This document shows, piece after piece, positions 1 through 11,811 of a DNA stretch of 64,000 nucleotides. The DNA is taken from the NCBI RefSeq assembly GCF_035582795.1, contig NC_134365.1, positions 80,209,635-80,273,634 of the forward strand. Direction: 5' to 3'. The DNA is from Mycteria americana (lineage: Eukaryota > Chordata > Aves > Ciconiiformes > Ciconiidae). The translations under genes were made by a program, and so were the position numbers. The notes beneath the pieces were generated by a model. That model had not been told where the DNA came from, did not search any database, and saw nothing but the letters and a program-made list of their open reading frames with translations. The first letter of the stretch is position 1. Each line of letters begins with the position of its first letter.

Positions 1-1670
1 CAGTTGTGCTAGCCCCACCTATAATATTTTTGGATCATTTAATAACATAGTGAAGATTTTTAAGGGAGTATTTTTTCCATTCGAATTTAGTGAGATACAA
101 CTTGTGCAGCTTCCTTGTAGCCCTTTGAGCTACAAAGCATAGAGAGATCGTTTTAAGCAAGCATGTGTTTGGAATCACTAGCCAGTTCCCATAAGCTTCA
201 TAATACTGGGAGGTCTGTAATTGAACATGTATGTAAGAAATGAGAAAAAGTATACTAAACTGGTTACTGACTTTTCCAGTTTTAACACCCTCAGTATACC
301 TTTAATTATTTTTAAAATATATTTTCACATGTTCTAAAAATTATTTTAGAAATGAGAAATTGAAGTCTTATTGATATGTTGCATCCATGAGTGTCTGACT
401 ATTTGGTTAGTATTAGCTCAGGCAATGTCATGCTACTTTAAACAAGAGAAAAGCTATAAATATACAGGGATGCTGATGACAAAGAACATTTTGACCTATG
501 CAACTTTCACTTGTTTTAACAAAATATTTGGTATTTGTTCTTGTGACTACACTTAGCAAACCTCTTAAGAGAGAACAGCAAGCTTTTTATTCATTTTAAA
601 CCAAGTATTTATTAACATTTTTATAGCTAAAAGATTATATCCTCCAAAGAATTCTAAAGCCTCTAAAACCAAATCGATATCGAAATAGTTTAGGCCTGCC
701 TTCATAAGCCTTCATGGGCTAGGATTGGCTCAGTATGCTTTTTGTTTGTTTGTTTACTTTTAGGTGCCAACTCAAATGCAAAACGTTTGGGTATAACAAG
801 TTGCTCTTCATATCGCATGGCAGAATACACTTTAGTCTGATCCGTGAAGGGGATGAAAATTTTCTTGATGGTGGTAGTTATAGAATGATTTTGGTGAATT
901 GCCCAGTGTGGCTTCAGGATAAACAGATGACACCCAGTAAAAACCTTTATAGAATGTTGGTAGCAAGAAGGAAGACACAAAAATTTGTGGTCCCTGATCA
1001 GAGCACTGGTGTTTCAGCTCTCTCCGTAACCTCTGTCATTGGAGCAGTTACCAAATGCCTTAGAGGAAACCGAGGGACTTTGCTAGACATGCATATATTA
1101 ATATGTAGAGGGGGGAAATTTCTCTCTAATACCAAGCATCCAGTGGATGGTATTAGGGTCCTAAAACTGGGGCCCTGTAAATGAATTTGTTTCATTTTGC
1201 AGTCTCTTCTTCCTGTCCTTGCTCAGAACATTAATGAATATGCTGAATAATACCAATGGGGTTACAGCTCGTCAGGACAAACTTGGTACCAGGTTGCGAA
1301 TTGACCATACTAAGGAGATAAAGCATAACTAGCCTAATTCACACCTGGATAAACTCAGCTTGTTGGAGCCGCCTGGCAAGTAATATCCAGAATTCGTGCT
1401 CTGCAAAAAAGGCTTTTGAGAAGTCAAATGAGTATGTCCTTGGCTTAACAAAAAAGATAGCTTTCGTTGAGTGCATGGTCCATCTATTTTGCACATCCCC
1501 CAGCCCCCTAAAGCGCTCCTCTGCAGGAAAACCTGCAAGTCTGTGCTTCTGCTGGGTCATACTAAGTATTAGTGAAGGAAGCTGAAGATTACGTGGGGAT
1601 GCATAACCGAACGGTTACAGAAGGAAGTCTGGAGTAACTGGATTTAGAAGAAGGGAAGGGTCGCACAAAT
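1..1670. other. AT-rich non-coding flank
   Basis: No recognisable gene. A 149-codon frame runs at 735-1184 on the plus strand, with overlapping open frames on the opposite strand. It has no motif or family resemblance that I can see, and its low-complexity start (a TTTG-rich stretch) argues against a protein. From about 1330 the base composition shifts gradually towards the CpG island that begins near 1680. Confidence 0.5.
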
Positions 1671-1679
1671 CAAAGGGTT

Positions 1680-2112
1680 AAACCCGCGAGCCTGGGACGG
1701 GCAGGAAGGGAACAAGGACAGCGGCAGCATCTCGGCGCAGGCAGAGCGGCGGGGGATTTTCTTTCCATGATGACTGCAGACTGCTGAATCACGCCGGTCA
1801 CGTGAGCGCGGGCCGGACCCCGCCGCCGGCCGCGGCGGCCGGGCGGGCGTGTGCCCGTAGCTGCGCGCCCCCGCTCCCGCGCCTCCGCCGGGCGCCTTCC
1901 CGGCCGGCGCCGGCCTCCCCGCCGCCCCAGAGGCTCGGGGCCCTGCGGGGCGGATGCGCGGGACGGCGGCAGTAGGTGCGCAAGGGACCCCTTGAGCCCC
2001 GAAGGCGCGCCGCTGACGGGGCGGGCGGGGCCGGTTGCCGTCCGGGGGTCTTCACAAGCCCGAGTTTCCGTAGGGCAGATCGCGGAGAGGGTTTCAGTAA
2101 CTAAGCGGTAGT
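1680..2112. promoter_or_regulatory. CpG island 1 (candidate promoter)
   Basis: A compact block very rich in G+C and in CpG dinucleotides, with AT-rich DNA on both sides. The left shoulder holds a CACGTG E-box (about 1799-1804) next to a GTGATTCAGC-like motif on the minus strand. On the minus strand a run of pyrimidines ending in CAG lies just outside the island, at about 1641-1660. CpG islands in vertebrates usually mark promoters. Neither the transcription direction nor the target gene can be read here, and the open frames across the island are the expected result of GC-rich DNA lacking stop codons. Confidence 0.7.
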
Positions 2113-2640
2113 CGGACGTACAGCCTTTCCCTCCGAGACGGAAAAAAAAAAAAAAAAATCCGGCGTCTGTAACGGCTAGATGTGAAAACGGAGTGCTTGG
2201 GAGAAACAATAATCTGAAGTTTAAGCTCTCTGATAAATTGCTGTTAAATATTTTGATTACTGTATACAGCGTATTTATTACTTGTCTTCATTTGTGTTCG
2301 AGGATCTGAGCGTCTGTGTGCAAGTTAATCACAGCATTTCCATGTGAAATATTTTCCTAGTTTGGAGCACTCGGATGAGTTTAAATTACACATTTTACTG
2401 GATTTTAATTGCAATATTTCTTCATATAAATAACTTTGTAAATATTCTTTTAACCTCGCCGCATGAAAATACATTAATTTACAATCACGCTAAAATTTAT
2501 AAGCCGTTTTTTTTTTTTCCCCCAAATGAAAAGCTAATGATGAGTGGATTGCAGCAAATTCTCTTCATTAGTTCGTGGCTATTCAGAGCCTTGCAAAAGA
2601 ACTCACGTGGTTGCCTAACGGCACAAAAATAGCAGAATTA
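2113..2640. other. AT-rich inter-island segment, candidate conserved non-coding element
   Basis: Short AT-rich stretch between two CpG islands. It starts with an 18-nt A tract near 2141-2158 and contains many TTAAAT, TAATTA-like and ATTA cores, the type of sequence bound by homeodomain proteins. No reading frame with recognisable content is present. Conservation is suspected from composition and setting only and cannot be measured here. Confidence 0.3.
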
Positions 2641-3560
2641 ATATTCACGCCGAGTTCCCAGGCACCAGCCGGGGGGAGGCATCCTGCGAGCCCCGGGGGG
2701 ACCCCGAGGCCCGTGGGAAAGAAGGAGTTAAAGCGGGCAGCCTCTCCGGCCGCCCGGCTTGGGCAGCGAGCGCAGGCCTTTCCTCTCTCGCCTTTTTTCT
2801 TCTTAATTAATCATACGCTGCTTCGCAATTTAAATATGGAAATGGCGAGCCACTCGCAATTATTAATGAGCCTCCAGGCTGTCCTGTGGCGTTTCAAGAC
2901 AAGCTGTGTCAGCCCGCGGAAAGCAGCATGGCATCTCCTTTCTGATGTGTGTGAAATTTATGTGCACAAAGGCTCCTCCTTATCTATGCGCGAGCTAAAT
3001 AAATAAATAAAGGCTTTTGTTTGCCAGGCTACTTGCACATGACTGTTTTGACTAAACCACTCCACGTTATTTGTACTTTACAGTGCCTAGAGAGAAAAAG
3101 CGGGGGGGGGTGTGTGGGGGGGTGTGGGGTGGGCAGAGGAGGAGGCGGGGGTGAGGGGCGAAGTCCCCGGGACCTGCGCTACCTGCTCCCCTGCGGGCGC
3201 TCCTCAGCCGCTGCCTCCCGCTGGACCGGGCTGCTGATGGGCCCCCCCGGGGGGGGGGGGGGGCGTCTCTCAACAGGAAATAAAAAATTAAAAAATAAAA
3301 TAAAAAATCCCCCCCGCCCCACCCTACGAGATACAAATAACGGCGCCGAACAATAAACTTTGCCCTCGCCTGACACCCGCCCTGCGACAGGCGGCCTGGC
3401 ACGCTGCCAGCTCCTTCACCCGATAAGACGGGGCAGGAGGTGGCGGGCGGGCGCGGACAACATGGCCGATGCTTAGTCTCCGCTGCCCGGCCCGTGGCGG
3501 GACGGAGCGGCTCGTCTCTCCTGTCCTCCCCAGCGCCGGCACCCAGCCGGAGGGGATGGC
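2640..3560. promoter_or_regulatory. CpG island 2, bipartite, with embedded AT-rich core
   Basis: Two GC/CpG-rich blocks (about 2645-2790 and 3090-3560) flank an AT-rich core (about 2795-3085). The core contains TTAATTAAT, AATTATTAATGAG and TATGCGCGAGC motifs. A bipartite island with a homeodomain-site-rich core is typical of promoters or enhancers of developmental transcription-factor genes. The right block carries G-rich stretches (TGTGGGGGGGTGTGGGG and a 15-G run at 3249-3263) that could form G-quadruplexes. Open frames on both strands here look compositional: none starts or ends at convincing splice sites and none resembles a known protein. Confidence 0.6.
3249..3263. repeat. 15-nt G homopolymer
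   Basis: Uninterrupted G run directly following a 7-nt C run, inside CpG island 2. Such runs are length-variable and prone to sequencing error. Confidence 0.95.
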
Positions 3561-4475
3561 TCGGGGGATTCAAGCGGCAGCATCCCTCTCCCTCTATTTA
3601 TTTATTTTTAAGCCCCCTCCTCCCCCCCCTTTTCCTTTTCCTGCCGATATGTCAGTTATCCATTCAATGCAGTGTACGACTAGGTAAAAACCAGTAGCGG
3701 GCAACTAGTTTAATTAGTCTGGGTTTGGTTTTTTTTTTTTTTTAGAGCCTTATAAATGAGGAGCAGTCCAAGGTGGGAGGAGGAAGCGAGGAGCGGAAGG
3801 GACAGGGAATGGGAATGAATGGTGAGGGATAACAAAGAGTCAGGTGCAGTGCTGCCTGTGCGTCCTCACCGGTGCTTGTAGATCGATTTATTTTTTTTAA
3901 GCTCTCCTGTAGCAATTAAATAAGAAAATGGAAAAAGCTGTGGAAGCAAAAGCCAGGTTTCTAACGGCAGCTACAGGCTTTCAAAGAAGCGTGTGCATTG
4001 TATCAGAGAGAGCCCGTTCCTGTAGTGATGGAGAAGAACGCACCGTCCAGTTCCGCGGGACAGCAGTACGTAAAGATACGTCTGACTTTGGTTTTCCCGC
4101 TCCAAAATAGTCTGCTGCTTCACTGGGTGAAGGTAAAATCCCTCTAACGCGTTTTTGCAAGTTTGCCGTGTTAGATAAGAGCGTGACTTTGATGTCTTGA
4201 TGCAGTTGCAAAGCGAAACAAACCGGGGCAAAGACAGGGATTTCGGCTACAGCAGGGGCTGGAAGGGGGGAAGATCAGGATATGATAAACACCACTGAAA
4301 AATGGCAGGAGAATAATGTTTACTTTTGAATATATGGCCTGCTGCCAGGTTGGCGCTGGTTTTTAGGTTAGCAGAGGTTGGAGGAAGGGCCAGGCTGAGG
4401 CGTGGCTAGCTGCTGTCAAGGAAAAAAAAAAAGGGCTGCAAATTGCTGTTCTCAGCTTTTTTTCTCTCTTCTCCT
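3561..4475. other. Island shoulder with TATA-like motif, no recognised gene
   Basis: Moderate-GC shoulder of the preceding island. A TATAAAT motif occurs near 3750, followed by a purine-rich stretch. A 60-codon plus-strand frame at 3928-4110 and antisense frames opposite it have no recognisable features. Transcription could start here, but the sequence alone does not show it. Confidence 0.3.
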
Positions 4476-4497
4476 CCCCCCCCCCCCCCCCCCCCCC
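4476..4497. repeat. 22-nt C homopolymer
   Basis: Longest C/G homopolymer in the window, preceded by a pyrimidine-rich TTTCTCTCTTCTCCT-type stretch, so the plus strand is all pyrimidine for roughly 40 nt. Potential i-motif or G4 former, and a likely weak point of the assembly. Confidence 0.97.
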
Positions 4498-4499
4498 GC

Positions 4500-6160
4500 C
4501 CATCCCCCGAAAAAGGCAGTGCTTTCTCTTAAGGCTATTAAAAATGATGCAGAATTTTAACCATCTGCTGTACCGGGTACTCTTCGCTGGTGCTGCAAAG
4601 CTGTATTTTTGTAAAGGGAAAAAATTGCAAAGCTTTCCAAATAGAAAACTATTTTTTAAGCATTTAAATATTTCAGGAAACAGTGTCTTTAAAGAAAGAT
4701 TTTTTTTTTTTTTTAATTGCGAATTGAGAAATGAGTATTAACAGAATTGAAACGTTTTGACCCTGTTGTGATTGGGCTTTTTGCTAGAAGGGACACAGGT
4801 GTACTGCTACAGCACAGCATATCACTGCTTTAGAAATGATGTGCGAGCAATGTGAGACTCGAGAAATGGGCAGTGATAGAAGCTGGTGATTTTTGTAGCC
4901 TTATGACTTTTTTTCAAGGCTTGCTGTGGAAGTGCGCAAGTTGTAGCTGAATGCAGCAAAGTCGTTTCTTGCACTTGACTAGCTGTGTATGTTCGTGTGG
5001 GAGTGAAATTATTTAATGAGTAGCATGGAGACTGGCAAAGGAATTGTGTTGCTGATACAGCCTCCTGAACTATAGTAATATATCCAGTGCACAAAGGAAA
5101 AATATTTCTAAATAATAATAGATGGGAAAAATGCTTTTGAAGTGGTGAAGCTTAAAGAAGAAAATAGCGGGAATCTTTAATGTGGTACTCTTCTCATAAA
5201 TTAGATTAACTGTTTGAGTGCCATGAACAGCAAATTAAATATTTCAGATATTCATAAATCAGAATATAATGTTTGTCTGGAGTAAGAGCTAAGAAAATTG
5301 GAGGTTATTGCCTCATAATTCATCTATGTATTTAAGATCAATTAGTAAGTTATTGGAAAGACAGATTGTAGTGAAGTATTTGAGGCATGCAGTTCCTTGC
5401 AGTTTGGGTTTTCTCTTTTAAGATCTGTCAATACCAGATTGTTACCTAAAGCCACTAGTTATTATTTGTAACTGGGAGGGCTGTATTTTCTTTAAATGAA
5501 ACATCTACAGTCTACAAATGTGTGTTAAGAAAGGCATTTACTTTCTGAAGCCAATGTAGAGGCCCAGTTAAACCTCTTCATTCAATTTTAATTTAAGAAT
5601 TAAAAAAAAGGCTATATTATAGATGTCTTGTAGACTAAGTAAATTTTCTTATTTTTAAAGCCAAAGATTGGGGGCTATATTGTGTCACCTGTTGCCTACC
5701 ACAAAAAGAAAAAGGGGAAAAACATTTACTGATCATGCAAGCTTTTGCGTGGAATTTGCTGTTTGTCATTTCATTACTGTTCGGTAGAGAAAATAGCCTT
5801 TTTTTTTTCCTCCGCTTTTAGGTGCCACATAAAATTGTACAATATGTTTGCTTCAGATAGTGCCAGAGAAGCATAATGAGGTGTTTAGTCACAGTTTGGA
5901 TGCGGTATTGGTAGAAAACAGTGCAGGAACTGTGGGCTAGATTTTCAAGGGAATAGTCCTTGTAATCCAAGGCTGCCTAAATCCCAAGCTGGTATCCAGG
6001 CAATACTGAGACACTAAATTCTCTGTTCGCTTTTTGTTAGGCTGTTATCTGCTGAACATTTTCCTTGTCTTGCAAGGTCTTCAGCATGGCTGGGGGTTTT
6101 GGTGTTGTGGTTTGTTGTTTTGTTTTGGCTTTTTTTCTTCTGTTAACCCTTGGATTTCTG
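4500..6160. other. AT-rich non-coding DNA
   Basis: No gene seen. Contains scattered T and A tracts and short chance frames, for example 4822-5094 on the minus strand. A likely old dispersed-repeat remnant is annotated separately at 5934-6004. Confidence 0.5.
5934..6004 (+). repeat. Ancient dispersed-repeat remnant (GGGCCAGATTTTCA type)
   Basis: Begins with GGGCTAGATTTTCAAGGG and continues with a GGCTGCCTAAATCCCA-like stretch. From memory this resembles the decayed, partly palindromic dispersed repeats common in bird, crocodile and turtle DNA. The family name is uncertain and the copy is degenerate. A RepeatMasker run with a sauropsid library would settle it. Confidence 0.4.
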
Positions 6161-6179
6161 CTTGCTCCCTTTCTTGCAG

Positions 6180-6214
6180 AGCACCTTCGTAAATATGAAT
6201 GCAAACAGTCTGGA
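6180..6214 (+). other. Candidate 35-nt microexon
   Basis: A strong 3' splice site (pyrimidine-rich TGCTCCCTTTCTTGCAG, with a GTTAAC branch-point-like motif about 35 nt upstream) is followed 35 nt later by a perfect donor, GTAAGT. One frame is fully open through the exon and would encode S-T-F-V-N-M-N-A-N-S-L. A second frame is also open (H-L-R-K-Y-E-C-K-Q-S-G), and the third meets a TAA. The length is not a multiple of three, so skipping it would change frame in a coding transcript. It could equally be a non-coding exon or a chance pairing of splice-like sites. I do not recognise the peptide. Confidence 0.3.
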
Positions 6215-9200
6215 GTAAGTGTGCTTTTCTGACATGGAATACGTGGATGGGAGGGCTTTGCAGGGAGGCTGTTATAGACCAGTAAAATACTAATGTGCTA
6301 ACATTTTCCCCTGCTACGTATTTGGATTTAAAAGTCCGTGTTCTGTATCAGAGCACTCCGGTATGGTGAAAGATACACGTATCACCTGATATTCTGCAGT
6401 TTAGAGAAAAAAGATTTCTGCATGAATAAACATGTCTACAAATACTATAGTATTGATATTATTCTGCAAGTTAATTGTATTTTACTGTATGTGTAAAATA
6501 CAGCACATGTACTTTATCTAACCCTGCATTATGCAGGCTTTGAGATTTCAGAATTGCATATTGGAAACCTATTAGGACGTAGGACTAGATGAAACTGTGA
6601 ACACCCCTACTAATAGTAAAAGTGTATCATTTGTTTATAAAAGCATTTTTCTGTGGGTATGGAATCGTACATAAATAAATATGTAGTAAGTGCTGGGATT
6701 ACAAAATTATTTTGGATTTGGCATTATTTCGTATACTACCTGTAATATATGTTGTCATCCCCTGACACGCATCTCGATATAACCTTAACGTTTTTATTTT
6801 AATATCAATTTGCTCTTTCAGCAAACGTAATAGCATGAAGCTGTGGATTCAGGCTACATATTTAGTTCTAAATTTAAATAAACAAGCAGCTTATTTTAAT
6901 ATTAATTTCACAGTCCTAGTGACAGCTGAACAATAATATCTTTGTGCAGTTGTTTGCAAAAAATTGAGTTTAAGTTGCTGAACCCTAAATACTGTATTTT
7001 TGCTTTGTTGTTGAATGCTGGAGCTGGTTATTTGAAAATAAGTGGGTGTTTTTTGAGATACTGGAAAAAGTTGTTTTTATCACTTTGTATTCATATTCAA
7101 TATTCTCTGGTTAAATAGAATATGAAATGTAGTGTAATTACAGTGTCATTTAAATAATGAATTAAAGCCAGCAGATGATACAATATGCAAAGCAGTTTAT
7201 AGCAACAATCAATTTCCATATAGTTCTATGTACTGCCAAATTATTGATAAAATAAATTGTATGAAAAATAATAAGAATAAGGACATGTTGGGTGATACTC
7301 ACTGTGCTAAAGATACTGTGATGCAAATCATTTGATAGTCTGGGTGAGGTTATGAGTGATACATAAGCCAGGAAAGTTTTACTCAAATACTATATATATT
7401 TTTTAAAATTATTATTATTTTTTTAATAAAGTTAGAGTTAAATAGATCTGCCTGAGTTTCAAATCCATAGAACCCCACGGACTGAAGAGAGAACCTCTGG
7501 AACGTCTTTCTAAGCCTGTCTTGTCTTGGCATCTGTTACTATTACAAAATACATAGGCTTGTCCGAAGATACTGTGAAAAGCCTCTGATTTGTGAATTAT
7601 TCCACTACCAGAGGAAAACGTGGTATATTAAATTCTAAAAAGAGATAGAGGGCTTGATTCTCCTGTCAATATAGAACACTTTTTAATGTTTCCTGTGACT
7701 TGAATAGAGCGCCAAATCAGGCCTACCAAATCTGTTTGAAATGAAACAGAAAATACAAATATATGTGTGCAAATATATTTATTTGTTTCTAATCTGCCTA
7801 ATTAAATCAGCAATGTGGTATCTGGTGTCCATTAAAAATGGTGGGTTGTTCTTTTTTTTCAGAGCCTGGCTTAGAAAGTATTTCATGGTCAGTGGAAAAA
7901 AATGAGGAAGAGGAGGGTGTGGCTGCTGCTTAGATGATCTGGCCCTGCAAACGGGCACTAGCTTGTGGAGATGCGGTCCTTCATCATGACAAAATGAAGA
8001 CTTCTTTTAGGTAAAACAAAAATATTTAATTTTTTAATCAGAAATCAAGTAAGCATGTAATCCTATTATTTATTAATGCATATTTCTGAAGGATGGTCAG
8101 TTGTCCTCACTGGAGTTCAGTGGCTTTATTTGCATCTTGTTTTGCCCCAGACTTCTCAGCTTTTTCACTAATCATGACAAAAACCACAAAAACTAGTTCC
8201 AACTTTATAGAGTAATAAGGAAACTGGTTTGATGTTTTGTTTATTCTGAATATTCAACAAGGGACTGATCCTGTAGACGCTAGAATGTATCTGTACCCAC
8301 TTCTTAATTTTTATTTCCATGCAGTATGCTGCAGTATTAGCCCCTGAACTGGCACGTATACACACAGATATTTTCACCTATAGTTCTTCATATTATGATG
8401 GCAATTACAGGATTACAAGAGATTGGAATGAGACTTTGAGAATATTTTCAGGTAACAATTCTTGTGGGATGAGATTTTGACAGTATTTCAAAGTAAAACT
8501 ATATATATTTTTTTTTTTTAAGACATAGTCCACACTTGTTACAAGGGCTATTTTTAAATAATGCTTATTTACAATCTTAGTTCTGAATAATTCATGTTAA
8601 AGCTATTTTTTTTCCACTGCTGCAAATGTTGCTGCTGCAACTGTATTTTTAAAATGTGTGGCTTTTACTGGTACTGTGAGTGAAGATGGAGCTGAAGAAA
8701 CTTCTTCAGTAGTGTAGCCGCTCACAGGTGTGGTTACAGAATCTGCTCCCTCATCTCCTGTCTTATATTTGAGCTCATCGTCTCTTAATTATGTATCCTT
8801 GTTTTCCTTTGAAGAGCAGCAGTGTGTGGGTTGTGGTGAGGTATTATCACAGTTTGGGTGAATTGTTAGCCACAAGACTGAAGGCTAAGTGTAGGAAACC
8901 ACCATACGAGTGGCAATATCCCAGCATCTGACACACATCTTGGAATCTCTTATAATTATTAAATGGTTTTTGCAAATAATGATGTGTGGATGGGGAAAAA
9001 GATAATAAAATAAACAAGGAAGCACATTTGTAGAGTAAAAAAAAAAATCTTATAATTTAGGTTCTTGCTAATTATTTGTGGGGAGGGGAAGAGCAGGTGG
9101 CAAAGTAAACATACATAGTTCTAAGTATTTTTGTGAAGTTTGAGTGATGCATTGCTAGCATTGTATCAGGCACAGTAGCTAGCTTAGAGGATGAATGATT

Positions 9201-11793
9201 TTGCTTTAGTTAAAGTGCACTTGTCTATTTTTTTGCAATTGCTTTTGGCCATAGGAAACATTTAAAAGTAGAAATTACTGCATTGGATCAGATCCACAGT
9301 CTCATTAATGCTAAGTCTGCCCTGACAGTTCTTACAAAGGGTTGATTGGTAAGAGAACGGAGGGTGAAGACGACCAACATTTGATCCTTTTGGAATACCC
9401 TGTCCTTGTCAGAAAGTGGGCCAGCTAGATCCCTCGGCCAATGCCTTTACCATGGCTTTGCGCAAAGGTCTTTACCAGCAGGTCTTCCCAGCAAACAATC
9501 CCATTGAATGCTATATTTTTGTAGGCTATGAATAGAACCGTATTCTTTCAAAATCCCACTGATGTCCCTTAATGATGGACTGTGGTGCTGATTTTCACAT
9601 GCTCACCCTGCACTTTGTAAAATAATATATTCCCATAGTTTGCATTTACTGCTTATTTAACTGAATAATCTCCCATTCAAGACTGGAAGGAGGTGAGAAA
9701 GTCGGACTACAATTCCTGACTGTCAAAGCATGTATTTCTGTTGTGTTGGCTGTTGCTCATGTGTTCGCTAACATAAATAGTTTAATCACTTTATGTCTTC
9801 ATATATGGCAGTCTTTTTGTAAGTCAAATCATTTTAGTCACCTGCCCTTGCACTCCTGTTACTTCTGTGGTTTTAATGAGGTAAGGTAAAAAGAACTGTA
9901 GATAGCATTCTCCATGAAGGTATTTCCCTGGCAGGTATATATTAGAAGGGTAATGTTTTCAATACCGTATTCTGTGCTTTTTTGCATGCGTCATGGAACT
10001 TATTTGACATTACTGCCTATACATGAAAGCTTTCGTCGACTTGTTCTGATGACACCCAGGTCTTTTCCCTTTGCCGAGAATGTTGCAATATGATTTCCTT
10101 TGCAATTATAAAAAAAGAATATTTATCGTGTTTCACATTCACTCAACTTTGTTAAACCCTTCAGTAACCCAAATACACTCCCCTCGCTTGTCAGTTTTGC
10201 CACTCTGTTTTACAGCTGATCTTTCCAGACCACTGACTAAAGTTAAAAGCTGATACCAGCATGGCCTCTGCATGCAACAACTATTAGCCTTTTTATTTTT
10301 AAAATGTCTTTTTATTCCTACATTTTACTCTTGGCTGCTTAGCTCATTTTTAATCATGACTCCAACTTTCAGTCATGATTACTCTGTTTTCTTTATGGTC
10401 TTTATGAGTCACATTATCAAAGCCCTTTTGAAGGGCCAAATAAATAATAATTTATTCTGCAGATGCACTCCAAGTTAAAAAAGACATATTTTTCATTATG
10501 TTAGCAATGTTGTTTTTCTCTCCATTATGTAATCTCTGCTTAGGCATTAAAGTTATAATCTTTTAAAGTAGCCTTCCAGACGGTTTACTAAATGCTAGAA
10601 TTCATTGGCATGTAATCTGGATCATCATTTGCGGCTATTTTTAAGGAGTGCTACCCTTTCATTCCTGATAGGAGAGTGCATATTTTTGTTGGAAACCCAG
10701 CCTCCAACCTTGAGCTGCTTCAGAACTCCTGCATGTGTATCTAGTCCTCAGAATGGCTTGCCTTTTAATTTATCCAGTTATTTCAGCACTTTCTGTTTTG
10801 GTATCTGCTGCTCTTTCACCCTTTACGTGCAGAAGAATTGATTGATGGGACTTGCTGTCTAGATGGACCAGAGGAGACAGTTGGATCACTAGAATATCAT
10901 AGATTTTTCCACCTGTATTAAGCCTGATAACTTCTTTTTAAGCTAAAAGGTACCTTTGGGTCTGTCTGGATTTCTGGGCATCAGGAGATAGAGGTGTATC
11001 CAGGAATATGAGGTAGGGTCAATATTGCTCCACCCCCCAAAAAAATGGACTATGCAAGAATTTTGTGTCACAAAATCGTGTTTCCTCTGTTTTCCTGTTC
11101 AAGAGAAGAGACATCTTATTCCATAACTTTCTGGAGCATGGTTTTTACTTCCTATCTTGGAGGGAAAGTGCTGTTGGCTGGTGTCAAGGTGAAAGAGAAT
11201 TGGAAAATGAAAGACGAGGAGGTATAATCTTGAGTTTCCATTGGAAGAAGTAGTGGGTATACAGGTTTTTTTTTTTTAATGCCCCAGATCAGGAACCCAG
11301 CTAACAAGAAATGCTAATATGGTCATACAGGGTGAGAAAGGGTGAGTTTACTCTTTTGCATGGCTAAATATCTCAAGGTCATAATCAGCCGTTATCTTTT
11401 CTGCAGTGTTTTTCCTTCTCTTTATTCACTCCCTTTGTTTCCCAGTACTATTTCAGACTTGCCAGACAATTGTTGTGCAGTCTTCCTGCTTCTAATGTGT
11501 GTCAATAAATTGTCCTTATGTCTTTGGCTCAGTCCTTATGCTCCTAATTTCCATTTTTGAATATTACTTTCTAAGTATATTCTTTGTTCTAGTTGTTTCA
11601 GTTCAGTGCTTTTGTTTTTCGGAAAAGGTACCTCTTTGCCTCAACCTATTACAAAGCTTTTCTCAGTACTCGGATTGCCCTTGTCCACCTACTTCTGTGT
11701 CTAGAGATTTTGTTACCCCCCCCTTTTTTTTTTTTTTTTCCCTGATGGATATGCTGTGCCTGCATAATCTTTCATGCATAAAAGCAGAGTGTT

Positions 11794-11811
11794 CCCATTG
11801 AAGTCAATGGG
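11794..11811. repeat. Short palindromic core of an ancient repeat
   Basis: CCCATTGA, two bases, then TCAATGGG: eight-base arms with perfect complementarity. This core, CCATTGAAGTCAATGGG, is one I associate with old palindromic dispersed repeats of sauropsid genomes. Related degenerate copies are seen at 34016-34083 and 44346-44390. The palindrome is seen directly; the family assignment is from memory. Confidence 0.45.

Noticed and set aside
735..1184. 149-codon plus-strand open frame
   Set aside because: It starts in a TTTG-rich low-complexity stretch, has overlapping open frames on the opposite strand, no recognisable domain and no splice context. Chance frames of this size occur in windows this long.
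1670..2209. 179-codon minus-strand frame across CpG island 1
   Set aside because: Arg/Pro/Ala/Gly-rich peptide explained by GC-rich DNA lacking stop codons; other strands and frames are equally open; it begins beyond an A tract that would read as poly-Phe.
3067..3573. 168-codon minus-strand frame in CpG island 2
   Set aside because: Runs through G homopolymers and AT-rich junk, giving mixed low-complexity peptide with no family resemblance.
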